Below, in pieces: positions 43,928 to 53,380 of a DNA stretch of 64,000 nucleotides (the stretch's first letter is position 1; each line of letters begins with the position of its first letter). Source of the stretch: Nocardioides zhouii (lineage in GTDB: Bacteria; Actinomycetota; Actinomycetes; Propionibacteriales; Nocardioidaceae); assembly GCF_004137345.1 (NCBI RefSeq), contig NZ_SDWV01000006.1:168612-232611 (forward strand), given 5' to 3'. Below the pieces are notes generated by a model. The model did not search any database and was not told where the DNA came from. It was given only the letters and a program-made list of their open reading frames with translations. Made by a program: the position numbers and the translations under genes.

Positions 43928-45493
43928 TCAGTGGTGGGCCTCCGCGGCCCCCGGGAAGGTGGCGTCCTGGGCGACCATGATGGCCTCGATCTCGCGCACC
44001 AGGTCGGGTCCGAGCCGCGGTCGTGTGGGGTCGTAGCCGTACGTCTCGGCCAGCCCGAGGGCCGACCTGGTGCCGCTGACGATGTCGACGTCGCGCGGGG
44101 AGATCAGGCCGGGATGCACCACCCCGATCGCCTCGGAGACCTTGAGCAGGTCGCGGCGCAGCGACCGTACGTAGTTGGCGGCGCGGACGCTCTTGAGGCT
44201 CACGTCGAGGCCGCGGGTGTAGCGCGGGTTCTGGGTGGCGACGCCGACCGGGCAGTGGTCGGTGTGGCACTTCTGCGCCTGGATGCACCCGATCGACATC
44301 ATCGCCTCGCGCCCGGCGTTGACCATGTCCACGCCGAGGGCGAAGGCGACGACGGCGTTCTCCGGGATGCCGAGCTTGCCGGCGCCGATGAAGACCACGT
44401 CGTCGGTCAGGTCGGCGTGGGCGAAGCGGCGGTAGACCTCGGCGAAGGCGATCCGGAAGGGATAGGCGACGGAATCGGCGAAGATCATCGGCGCGGCGCC
44501 GGTGCCGCCCTCACCACCGTCGATGTTGACGAAGTCGACACCGCGGTCGCCGCTCGACATCGCGGCGGTCAGCTCGTCCCACATGGTGAGGTTGCCGACC
44601 GCGGACTTGATGCCGACCGGCAGGCCGGTGGCCTGGGCGACGGACTCGACGAAGTCGAGCATCGAGTCGACGTCGTGGAACACCTCGTGCCGGCTCGGTG
44701 AGGCACAGTCCACCCCTTCCGGGATGCCGCGGATCTCGGCGATCTCGCGGCTGACCTTCCCACCGGGGAGCATCCCGCCGAGGCCGGGCTTGGCTCCCTG
44801 GCTCAGCTTGACCTCGATCGCCCGGACCGGGGCGGACTGCACGAGGTCGACGAGCCGGGCCATCTCGAAGCGGCCCCGGTCGTCGCGGCACCCGAAGTAG
44901 GACGTGCCGATCTGGAAGATGATGTCGCCGCCGTGGCGGTGGTGCGGGGAGAGCGCCCCCTCACCCGTGTTCTGCAGGCAGCCGGCCATCGCCGCTCCCT
45001 TGTTGAGCGACTCGACCGCCTTGCCGGACAGCGAGCCGAAGCTCATCCCGGAGATGTTGACCACCGAGCTCGGGCGGAAGGCGTGCGTACGTCCGCGGGC
45101 GGAGCCCATCACCTTGGCGCAGGGCAGGACGATCTCCTCCTGAGCGTGGGGCATCGTCGCCGCCCCGGGGCCGGTGAACGTGCGGTGCTTGATGATCGGG
45201 TAGCCGACGACCGTCTCGACGTCGTTGTCGGTGCCGAAGCCGAAGTAGTTGTTCTCCAGCTTGGAGCTGGCGTAGACCCACCGCCGCTGGTCGCGGCTGA
45301 ACGGACGCTCCTCGTCGTTGCTGGTGACGATGTACTGGCGGAGCTCCGGGCCGAACCGCTCGAGGAAGTAGCGGGCGTGGCCCACCACCGGGAAGTTGCG
45401 GATGATCGCGTGCTTCGTCTGGACCAGGTCGTGCACCGTGGTGGCGGCCGCAGCCGCCACGGTGCCGCCGAGGATCGCGTACCTCCACTTCAT
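43928..45493 (-). CDS. FMN-binding glutamate-synthase-family protein
   Basis: A 521-residue protein with one N-terminal membrane helix (residues 5-20) and a glutamate synthase central/FMN-barrel domain: SGMSFGSLSGKAVESLNKGA, CLQNTGEGALSPHH, EVKLSQGAKPGLGGMLPG, VDFVNIDGGEGGTGAAPM and the cluster-like CIQAQKCHTDHCPVGVATQN (three Cys for a 3Fe-4S centre). The glutaminase domain of true GltB is missing, so it is a stand-alone oxidoreductase of unknown substrate. Transcription may start at the ATG: TAGGAA lies 6 nt upstream. Confidence 0.88.
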   Translation of the reverse strand: MKWRYAILGGTVAAAAATTVHDLVQTKHAIIRNFPVVGHARYFLERFGPELRQYIVTSNDEERPFSRDQRRWVYASSKLENNYFGFGTDNDVETVVGYPIIKHRTFTGPGAATMPHAQEEIVLPCAKVMGSARGRTHAFRPSSVVNISGMSFGSLSGKAVESLNKGAAMAGCLQNTGEGALSPHHRHGGDIIFQIGTSYFGCRDDRGRFEMARLVDLVQSAPVRAIEVKLSQGAKPGLGGMLPGGKVSREIAEIRGIPEGVDCASPSRHEVFHDVDSMLDFVESVAQATGLPVGIKSAVGNLTMWDELTAAMSSGDRGVDFVNIDGGEGGTGAAPMIFADSVAYPFRIAFAEVYRRFAHADLTDDVVFIGAGKLGIPENAVVAFALGVDMVNAGREAMMSIGCIQAQKCHTDHCPVGVATQNPRYTRGLDVSLKSVRAANYVRSLRRDLLKVSEAIGVVHPGLISPRDVDIVSGTRSALGLAETYGYDPTRPRLGPDLVREIEAIMVAQDATFPGAAEAHH

Positions 45494-45535
45494 CCCTCGT
45501 TCCTAGTGCCCGGCGGGCCGGTTGTCGAGGAGCGC

Positions 45536-45552
45536 CCGCCCCGAGGGCGGGG
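45536..45552 (-). terminator. Terminator of the sigma/anti-sigma unit
   Basis: CCCGCCC-CGA-GGGCGGG forms a 7-bp GC stem with a 3-nt loop, just after the anti-sigma stop. Confidence 0.6.
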
Positions 45553-45557
45553 ATGGG

Positions 45558-46286
45558 TCAGACCAGCTCGCCGCGGGCCAGGCTGACGCCGGAGTGGGTC
45601 GGGTCGCCGTCGTCGGGCTCCACGGAGATGTCGACGACGAGGTAGCCCTCGTCGAGGAGCCCGCGCGGCACCTGGAACTCGCCGGCGTCGCCGTCGGCCA
45701 GCACGCCGAGCGCGACCATCCGCTCGCCGTCGACGTTGATCAGCCACACCTCGTGGAAGCCGTCCTCGCCGCCCAGCTCGCTGGCCTGCACGCGCAGGGT
45801 GATCGTGTCGTCGGACTCGACGGCGCGCGCGACGCCGCGTCCGGCGGTGCTGTCGAGCGCGGTGAGGTCGGCGGCCGCGACGACCGCTTCCGGGGCGTCG
45901 CGCCCGGGCGTGGTCGCATCGTCCAGCGTTGTCCGGCCCAGGCCCAGGCCCGCGACGAGCGCGACGCCTGCGGCGAGACCGGCGGCCCACACCGGGACCC
46001 GGCGTCGCGGGCGCGCCACCTCGGGAGGCGGGGCGGCCACCTGCAGCGGCACGGGGCGGACCGGGGCGTCCCCGGGCACGTCGTTGACCTGCGCCAGCAC
46101 CTGCTCGCGCACCCGGGCGGGCGGGGCGACCAACGGCTCGCCGGACGTGAGCCGGCGTACGTCGAAGAGGGCGGCCAGCCGGTCGGTGCACTCGGGACAC
46201 GACTCGACGTGCTCGCGCACGGAGTCGGGGGTGGCATCGGGGTCGAGGACGAGGTCCGCGAGGTCGTCAAGGTCGACGTGAGTCAT
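45558..46286 (-). CDS. RskA-type anti-sigma factor
   Basis: A 242-residue single-pass membrane anti-sigma factor. The cytoplasmic zinc anti-sigma motif is HVESCPECT (HxxxCxxC), the membrane helix is near residues 98-118 (VPVWAAGLAAGVALVAGLGL) and the extracellular part is an RskA domain (GFHEVWLINVDGERMVALGV, ISVEPDDGDPTHSG). It should hold the sigma factor until proteolysis releases it. The start overlaps the sigma gene by 20 nt. Confidence 0.92.
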   Translation of the reverse strand: MTHVDLDDLADLVLDPDATPDSVREHVESCPECTDRLAALFDVRRLTSGEPLVAPPARVREQVLAQVNDVPGDAPVRPVPLQVAAPPPEVARPRRRVPVWAAGLAAGVALVAGLGLGRTTLDDATTPGRDAPEAVVAAADLTALDSTAGRGVARAVESDDTITLRVQASELGGEDGFHEVWLINVDGERMVALGVLADGDAGEFQVPRGLLDEGYLVVDISVEPDDGDPTHSGVSLARGELV

Positions 46287-46863
46287 GGCGCACCCCCTCG
46301 AGCTGCTGGTGGAGCTTGATCAGGCCACGACGTACGTGGCTCTTGACGGTGCCGAGAGGAAGGCCGACCTTCTCGGCGATCTCGGCGTGGCTGAGCTCCT
46401 CCCAGAAGGCGAGCAGGACGATCGTGCGGCGCGGGTCAGGCAGCTCCTCGACCGCCTGCCTCACCACCAGTCGTTCGGCGACCTCGTCGTCCTTGGATTG
46501 CTCCTCGGCGTGACGGACTTCCGGCAGCGCCACCGCGGCCGCCAGTCGGCCGGCGTCGCGGGCGCGCGCGGCGCGTACGTCGGCCACCTTGTGGCGAGCG
46601 ATCCCGACCAGCCAGGCGGGCAGCGCCGAGGGGCTCGGGGTCAGGGTGTGGCGGCTGCGCCACGCTGCCACGAAGACCTGCTGGGTGACCTCCTCGGCGT
46701 CGTGCGCGTCACCGAGGGCGCGGAGTGCATAGGTGTGGATCAGTGCGGACCAGCGGTCGTACACCGCCTCGAGCGCCGATTCGTCGCCCTCCACCAGGCG
46801 CGCGGCGAGGGACCGGACGACGTCGTCCTGCTCCTCCTCGAAATCCCGCACGCCGGTGACCAC
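46267..46863 (-). CDS. ECF RNA polymerase sigma factor, SigK-like
   Basis: A 198-residue ECF sigma factor: region 2 LRALGDAHDAEEVTQQVFVA AWRS, region 4 LPDPRRTIVLLAFWEELSHA with TVKSHVRRGLIKL. Pairing with an RskA-type anti-sigma and a FAS1 protein gene upstream resembles the mycobacterial sigK locus, though sequence likeness to SigK is only moderate. The GTG at 46863 is preferred over an earlier ATG because TACGTT lies 6 nt before it, indicating a leaderless transcript. Confidence 0.9.
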   Translation of the reverse strand: MVTGVRDFEEEQDDVVRSLAARLVEGDESALEAVYDRWSALIHTYALRALGDAHDAEEVTQQVFVAAWRSRHTLTPSPSALPAWLVGIARHKVADVRAARARDAGRLAAAVALPEVRHAEEQSKDDEVAERLVVRQAVEELPDPRRTIVLLAFWEELSHAEIAEKVGLPLGTVKSHVRRGLIKLHQQLEGVRHDSRRP

Positions 46864-46869
46864 GCCGTC

Positions 46870-46875
46870 AACGTA
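46870..46875 (-). promoter_or_regulatory. -10 element of a leaderless promoter for the sigma gene
   Basis: TACGTT on the minus strand lies 6 nt before the GTG at 46863, so the sigma gene need not depend on the FAS1 gene's promoter. Confidence 0.5.
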
Positions 46876-46948
46876 GCGGCGGGGTGCCCGCCGGTCGAGC
46901 AGCACGGGGGTCTGCTCGACCGGCGGGACATTCATCTCGCGACCGGCC

Positions 46949-47590
46949 TCAGAGGTTGATCGGGCGCAGGACCTGGTCGATGCCGTGGGCCACCTGCTTG
47001 TTGCCCTTGTTGAGGTCGAGGGAGGTCAGCACCGCGCGCGCGTCGCGGTCGTCCTTGTCCCGGTCCTTCAGCGTGATGCGCGGCGAGGGCTTCATCCGGA
47101 CGTCGACCTTGACGGTCTTGCCGGCCGCCGTCATCAGCTTGGCGCCGTCGGCCTTGAGGACCTTGCCGCTGGTGAGCGTCTTGCCGGGGATGACGTGGTA
47201 GAGCAGTACGGTCTCGATGGTGTCGACACCGGCGAGCTCGACGAGCGTGTCGAAGATCTTCTGCTCGCTCTTGATGGTCTCGCCGGTGAGGTCCTTGACG
47301 AGCAGGCGGAAGGCCTGGTCGGTGGGGACGAAGACGGTGGCGCGCTGGGTGCCGTCGGCGACGAGTGCCACCGGGGAGCCCGGCTTCGCGCCGACCACGG
47401 CCAGGGCGGCCTCGGTCAGGATGTCGAAGTCCTTCGCGAACTTGTCGAACTGGTCGCCGTCCGACGTCAGCAGCCCGGCGAGGGGCGCCTCTCCGGGGAC
47501 ACGCTGCGCGGAGGCAGCGGGCGCGGTCGCCTGGACGGCGCCGAGGGCGAGGGCCGAGACAGCCAGCAGAGCGAGTACGCGTCGCATCAT
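46949..47590 (-). CDS. Secreted fasciclin (FAS1)-domain protein
   Basis: A 213-residue exported protein: signal peptide LALLAVSALALGAVQATAPA ending near ASA, then one FAS1 domain with FVPTDQAFRLLVKDLTG (H1 motif), VLLYHVIPGKTLTSGKV (YH motif and H2) and the closing KQVAHGIDQVLRPINL. FAS1 proteins mediate adhesion. Mycobacterial MPT70/MPT83 are FAS1 proteins controlled by SigK and encoded beside sigK-rskA, the same arrangement as here. AGGA precedes the ATG by 5 nt. Confidence 0.92.
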   Translation of the reverse strand: MMRRVLALLAVSALALGAVQATAPAASAQRVPGEAPLAGLLTSDGDQFDKFAKDFDILTEAALAVVGAKPGSPVALVADGTQRATVFVPTDQAFRLLVKDLTGETIKSEQKIFDTLVELAGVDTIETVLLYHVIPGKTLTSGKVLKADGAKLMTAAGKTVKVDVRMKPSPRITLKDRDKDDRDARAVLTSLDLNKGNKQVAHGIDQVLRPINL

Positions 47591-47672
47591 GAGGTCCTAT
47601 CGTCGGGGGCACCGGATCGCGCCCGTCACCCCCTTCTCCGTGCGAAGCGGCCGCCCGGATGCACCATGGCCG

Positions 47673-47678
47673 TAGATT
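47673..47678 (+). promoter_or_regulatory. -10 element of a leaderless promoter
   Basis: TAGATT lies 6 nt before the ATG at 47685 and would drive the four-gene operon that ends with ung. Confidence 0.5.
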
Positions 47679-47684
47679 TCTCGC

Positions 47685-49007
47685 ATGGACCTGATCCCCA
47701 AGCCCGACCAGGTGGTCGCGGCGGCTGGCAACGTCGCCCACACCCTGCTCTACGGCGGGCTGGCCGACCTGCGACCGATGCCGCGCACGCTCATCGACGA
47801 CGGGGTGCTGCGGGAGGTCTACCACTACCGTCCGGCCGCCGACGTCGCCGAGACCGGCGACCCGGTGCTGCTGGTCAACCCGCTGGCCGCCCCCTCGCTG
47901 TGCTTCGACCTGCGCCGCGACTGCTCCCTGGTCGAGCACCTCGTGACCGGCGGCCGCCCGACCTACCTGGTGGAGTACGGACAGGTCTCCTTCAAGGACC
48001 GCGGGCTCGGCATGGAGCACTGGGTCGACGAGGTGCTGCCGGAGGCGATCCGGGCGGTGCACGAGCACTCGGGCGGACGCGGGGTGCACCTGGTCGGCTG
48101 GAGCCTGGGTGGCATCTTCGCGCTGCTGGTGGCCGCCGACCGGACCGACCTGCCGATCGCGTCCCTGACCGTGATCGGCTCCCCCGTCGACGTCACGAAG
48201 GTGCCGCTGATGGCACCCGTCCGCCCGCTCCTCAACATCGGCCAGGGCGCCGGGCTCGTCACCCGGGCCTACCGGGCGCTCGGCGGCGTGCCGACGCCGC
48301 TCGTCAACTGGGCCTTCACGGCCGCCTCGGCGCAGAAGGTCGTCACCAAGCCGCTGGCGGTGCTGACGCACCTCGACGACACCGAGTACCTCAAGCAGAT
48401 GGAGGCCGTCACGCGGTTCATGTCCAACATGACCGCCTATCCGGGCCGGACCTTCGGCCAGCTCTACCACCGCTTCGTCAAGGGCAACGCGCTGGCGAAG
48501 GGCCGGATGGAGATCGGTGACCGGACGATCGACCTCGCCGCCATCTCCGTCCCGGTGCTCGTCTTCGCCGGCAACACCGACGGCATCGCGCCGCTGGCCG
48601 CCGTACGCGCTGTCGTCCCGCTGCTCACCGGCTCGCCGCAGGTGCGCTTCGAGGTCGTGCCCGGTGGCCACCTCGGCATGCTGACCGGTCGCGCCGCCCG
48701 CGGCACGACGTGGGAGGCCATCGACGAGTGGGTCGCCGAGTGGTCGGCCGGGCCGCTGCCCGTACGGAAGGCGGCCGGGCGGTCGAGGAAGGCACCTGCG
48801 AAGAAGGCTGCTGCCAAGAAGACCGCCGCGAAGAAGGCTGCTGCCAAGAAGACCGCCGCGAAGAAGGCTGCTGCCAAGAAGACCGCCGCGAAGAAGGCTC
48901 CCGCACGGAAGAAGGCGGCGAAGAAGGCCGCCTCGCCCGGCGCCATCGGCTCCAACCCCACGCGCCGCTACGGCTCGTCGGGCTCGCGCGCGCTGGGCCA
49001 GCGGTGA
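47685..49007 (+). CDS. PHA-synthase-like alpha/beta hydrolase with a histone-like Lys/Ala tail
   Basis: A 440-residue protein. Residues 1-355 resemble class III/IV polyhydroxyalkanoate synthases (VLLVNPLAAPSLCFDLRRDC, HLVGWSLGGIFALLV, VLVFAGNTDGIAP, PGGHLGML), but the nucleophile is Ser140 (GWSLG) where PHA synthases have Cys, with Asp299 and His329 completing a triad. It is therefore more likely a hydrolase or acyltransferase. The C-terminal tail (about residues 361-425) is Lys/Ala-rich with three perfect copies of KKAAAKKTAA, like histone H1, and probably binds DNA or another polyanion. The stop overlaps the transporter start (GTGA). Confidence 0.82.
   Translation: MDLIPKPDQVVAAAGNVAHTLLYGGLADLRPMPRTLIDDGVLREVYHYRPAADVAETGDPVLLVNPLAAPSLCFDLRRDCSLVEHLVTGGRPTYLVEYGQVSFKDRGLGMEHWVDEVLPEAIRAVHEHSGGRGVHLVGWSLGGIFALLVAADRTDLPIASLTVIGSPVDVTKVPLMAPVRPLLNIGQGAGLVTRAYRALGGVPTPLVNWAFTAASAQKVVTKPLAVLTHLDDTEYLKQMEAVTRFMSNMTAYPGRTFGQLYHRFVKGNALAKGRMEIGDRTIDLAAISVPVLVFAGNTDGIAPLAAVRAVVPLLTGSPQVRFEVVPGGHLGMLTGRAARGTTWEAIDEWVAEWSAGPLPVRKAAGRSRKAPAKKAAAKKTAAKKAAAKKTAAKKAAAKKTAAKKAPARKKAAKKAASPGAIGSNPTRRYGSSGSRALGQR
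48801..48900 (+). repeat. Tandem 30-bp coding repeat
   Basis: Three identical 30-bp units (48801-48830, 48831-48860, 48861-48890) and nine bases of a fourth, in frame, each encoding KKAAAKKTAA. Identity at DNA level implies recent duplication and likely copy-number variation. Confidence 0.95.
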
Positions 49008-50369
49008 CGGCGACCACCTCGCCGGGCGGGGCGACGCGGCTGCCGCGCGGCGTACGCATCGGCTACGGCAGCGGCTCGGTCGCGACCGGCGCGTTCGGCA
49101 CGGTGCCCGGCCTGATGCTGCTGCCCTACCTCACCGACGAGCTCGGCATCGCCGCCCTGTGGGCGGGCGTCATCGTCTTCCTGCCGAAGGCCTGGGACGT
49201 CGTCCTCAACCCCGTCGCCGGCCGCATCAGCGACCGCACCGTCGACCCGGCCGGCCCGCGCCGACCCTGGCTGCTCCGCGCCGGGCTGATGCTGGCCGGC
49301 GCCTTCGCGCTGATCTTCGCCGCGCCCGACCTGGGCAGCCAGTGGCTCGAGGCCGGCTGGGTGCTGGTCTTCTTCGTGCTGGCGGCGTCGGCGTACGCGT
49401 TCTTCCAGGTGCCCTACGTCGCGATGCCGGCCGAGATCACGACGTCGTACGACGAGCGCACCCGACTGATGACGTGGCGGGTCGCGATCCTGGCGTTCAC
49501 GATCATGCTGGCCGGGGCGACCGCGCCGGTGATCCGCGACGCGGTGGGCGGGCGCGACGGCTACCGCGTGATGGGCGTCGTCATGTCGCTCGTCATCCTC
49601 GTCGGCGTCGTGAGCGCGTGGTGGGGCACCCGCCACGCGCCGATCGGCGCCGTCAGCGCCGGGGCCGGGTCGCTGCGCGAGCAGCTGCGGGTCGTGGGCC
49701 GGGCCCGCGACTTCCGCGTGCTGCTCACCACGTTCGTCCTGCAGGCGCTCGCGACCGGCTGCATGCTGGCCGGGGTGGCGTACGTGGCCGAGGACCTGCT
49801 CGGCCGCTCGGGTGCGGCCACCGTGCTCTTCGTATGCTTCGTCGGACCGGCACTCCTCCTGACTCCTCTGTGGGCCCGGTGGGGCGAGCGCGTCGGCAAG
49901 AAGCAGGGGTACGTCGCCTCGTCGCTGGTCCTGGCCGCGGGTGCGGCGCTGGCCGTGCTCGCGCGTGGCGGCAACGACGTGTGGACCTTCGTCGCGACCG
50001 GGCTGGTGGGCGTCGGCTACGCCGGCTGCCAGGTCTTCCCGATGGCGATGCTGCCCGACGTGGCCGCGGTGGACGCCGCACGGACCGGCGAGAACCGGGC
50101 CGGGGTCTACACGGGCGTCTGGACCGCCGGCGAGACCCTCGGCCTGGCCCTCGGCCCGGCCGTCTTCGCCCTCATGCTGGCGCTCGGCGGCTACCTCTCG
50201 AGCGAGGGCCGCGACATCAGCCAGCCCGACTCCGCGCTCACCGCGATCGCCCTCGGCTTCTCGCTCGTCCCGGCCGCGCTGACCATCCTCAGCCTGTGGT
50301 GGCTGCGGCAGTACACCCTCGATCCGGCCGAGGTGGCGGCCAGTTCGGTCGGGGAGGAAGGAGCCATCC

Positions 50370-50377
<8 letters not shown>
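49004..50377 (+). CDS. MFS transporter, GPH (glycoside-pentoside-hexuronide) type
   Basis: A 457-residue transporter with about twelve membrane helices. The family markers include FLPKAWDVVLNPVAGRISDR, RRPWLLRAG, PYVAMPAEITTSYDERTRLM and VFPMAMLPDVAAVDAARTGE. GPH members move sugars or lipid-like molecules (Spns/MFSD2-related) with cations. The GTG start overlaps the hydrolase stop; the end overlaps the next gene by 8 nt. The cargo is unknown; the following gene resembles sphingosine-phosphate-lyase-type decarboxylases, so a lipid-like cargo is conceivable. Confidence 0.85.
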
Positions 50378-51790
<1,413 letters not shown>

Positions 51791-51794
<4 letters not shown>

Positions 51795-52501
51795 GCTCGC
51801 TGGCCGGCCTCGTCGAGAAGGGGCGGGTGGCCGCCGACTGGGCCGAGGCCCTGGCGCCGGTCGACGACCGGGTCGCGGCGATGGGACGCTTCCTGCGCGA
51901 CGAGGACGCCGCCGGTCGCGGCTACCAGCCCGCTGCCGACCGGGTCTTCCGGGCGTTCGAGCGGCCGCTCGCCGACGTACGCGTGCTGGTGGTCGGGCAG
52001 GACCCCTATCCCAACCCCAGCCACCCGATCGGGCTGAGCTTCGCGGTCGAGCGGCACGTGTGGCCGCTGCCGCCGAGCCTGGTCAACATCTACGTCGAGC
52101 TGCGCGACGACCTCGGCATCACCCCGCCCAGGCACGGCGACCTGTCGGCGTGGGCGGACCAGGGCGTGATGCTGCTCAACAGGTGCCTCACCGTGCGGCC
52201 CGGCGACTCCAACAGCCACCAGGGCAAGGGCTGGGAGGCGATCACCGAGCGGGCGATCTCCGCGCTCGCCGAGCGCGGCGGGCCGGCGGCCGCGATCCTG
52301 TGGGGACGGCACGCCCAGTCGTTGAAGCCGCTGCTCGGACCGATCCCGTGGGTCGAGTCGGTGCATCCCTCGCCGCTCAGCGCGCGGCGCGGGTTCTTCG
52401 GGTCGAAGCCCTTCAGCCGGGTCAACCGGCTCCTCGAGGAGCAGGGCGCGGCGCCGGTGGACTGGACCCTGCCGACGTACGACGACGTCCCGCCGCGGTA
52501 G
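51791..52501 (+). CDS. ung: Uracil-DNA glycosylase, family 1
   Basis: A 236-residue enzyme that removes uracil from DNA in base excision repair. The water-activating loop is [18 protein letters not shown] (catalytic Asp; Pro in place of the enterobacterial His, as in mycobacteria), the middle motif is LLNRCLTV, and the DNA-intercalation loop is [19 protein letters not shown]. Full length. It is the last gene of a tightly overlapping operon whose other members are metabolic, so expression of ung here is tied to them. Confidence 0.95.
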
Positions 52502-52557
52502 TCCACCGGGAAATGGTCGTGCCGGCACCCTGCAGCCAGCCACTTGCCGGTGGACTA
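52499..52557 (+). terminator. Terminator hairpin after ung
   Basis: TAGTCCACCGG (52499-52509, its TAG being the ung stop) pairs with CCGGTGGACTA (52547-52557); the stem extends to about 17 bp with one mismatch and a G-U pair. It overlaps the -35 of the next promoter. Confidence 0.6.
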
Positions 52558-52587
52558 CCGAGGGAATATAGTTGAATCTCGGACTAT
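52544..52587 (+). promoter_or_regulatory. Strong promoter with operator-like dyad before the dioxygenase gene
   Basis: -35 TTGCCG (52544-52549), 17-nt spacer, -10 TATAGT (52567-52572). The dyad ATAGT-N10-ACTAT (52568-52587) covers the -10 and start point in an AT-rich patch, fitting a repressor site of MarR or HxlR type. No such regulator gene is adjacent. Confidence 0.65.
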
Positions 52588-52597
52588 TGAGGATGTC

Positions 52598-53371
52598 ATG
52601 ACCTCTGCGATGCCTGCCCTCTACATCGGCCACGGTGCGCCGCCGCTGCTCGACGACCCGATCTGGTCCGGCCAGCTCTCGGCGTGGGCCGCCGACCTGC
52701 CGCGCCCGAAGGCGATCCTCATCGTGAGTGCGCACTGGGAGTCGGCGCCGGTGAGCCTGACCGCGAGCCACGCTCCGCTGGTCTACGACTTCGGGGGTTT
52801 CGCGCCGAGGTACTACCAGATGACGTACGAGACGCCCGACGCGACGGCCCTGGCGCAGCGGGTCGCGGCGATGATGCCCGGCGGCGAGCCGGTCCACCAG
52901 CACGCGACACGCGGCCTCGACCACGGCGCGTGGGTGCCGCTCAAGATCATGTACCCGCAGGCCGACATCCCGGTGCTCCAGATGTCGCTGCCCACCGACG
53001 ACCCCCACCGCCTGATGAAGCTCGGCGAGCGGCTGCGCCCGCTGCGCGACGAGGGCGTGCTCATCATCGGGTCGGGCTTCCTCACCCACGGCCTGCCGTT
53101 CCTCAAGGAGTTCCGCATCGAGGCAGAGGCCCCCGGCTGGTCCCAGGACTTCGACCTCTGGGCCGCCGACGCGCTCGCTCGCGGTGACGTCGACCTGCTC
53201 TCCGACTACAAGGCCAAGGCCCCGGGCATGCCGTACGCCCACCCGACCGTCGAGCACTACACGCCGCTCTTCGTCACCCTCGGCGCGGCGACGGCCGCCG
53301 ACACCCCCGGCAGCCAGGTCATCGACGGCTACTGGATGGGGCTCTCGAAGCGGTCGCTGCAGGTCGCCTAG
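52598..53371 (+). CDS. Class III extradiol ring-cleavage dioxygenase, DODA type
   Basis: A 257-residue LigB-superfamily dioxygenase like 4,5-DOPA dioxygenase, which opens catechol-type rings with Fe(II) or Zn. Metal-binding histidines appear in LYIGHGAPPLLDD, IVSAHWESAPV and later HPTVEHYTPLF; the acid/base His is in RGLDHGAWVPLKIMYP. GAGGA lies about 5 nt before the ATG. The promoter upstream is stronger than most here and appears to be repressed. The true phenolic substrate is unknown; many bacterial members act on quinol or catechol stress compounds. Confidence 0.9.
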   Translation: MTSAMPALYIGHGAPPLLDDPIWSGQLSAWAADLPRPKAILIVSAHWESAPVSLTASHAPLVYDFGGFAPRYYQMTYETPDATALAQRVAAMMPGGEPVHQHATRGLDHGAWVPLKIMYPQADIPVLQMSLPTDDPHRLMKLGERLRPLRDEGVLIIGSGFLTHGLPFLKEFRIEAEAPGWSQDFDLWAADALARGDVDLLSDYKAKAPGMPYAHPTVEHYTPLFVTLGAATAADTPGSQVIDGYWMGLSKRSLQVA

Positions 53372-53374
53372 TCT
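53369..53374 (+). promoter_or_regulatory. -10 element of a leaderless promoter for pdxY, overlapping a stop codon
   Basis: TAGTCT lies 6 nt before the ATG at 53381; its TAG is the stop codon of the dioxygenase gene. Confidence 0.5.
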
Positions 53375-53380
53375 CGGGGG

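Noticed and set aside
46864..46935. Longer start of the SigK-like sigma factor at ATG 46935
   Set aside because: The extra 24 residues show no sigma motif and a -10 box lies 6 nt before GTG 46863.
48801..48900. CRISPR-like array
   Set aside because: The 30-bp units are contiguous with no spacers and encode a regular KKAAAKKTAA peptide.
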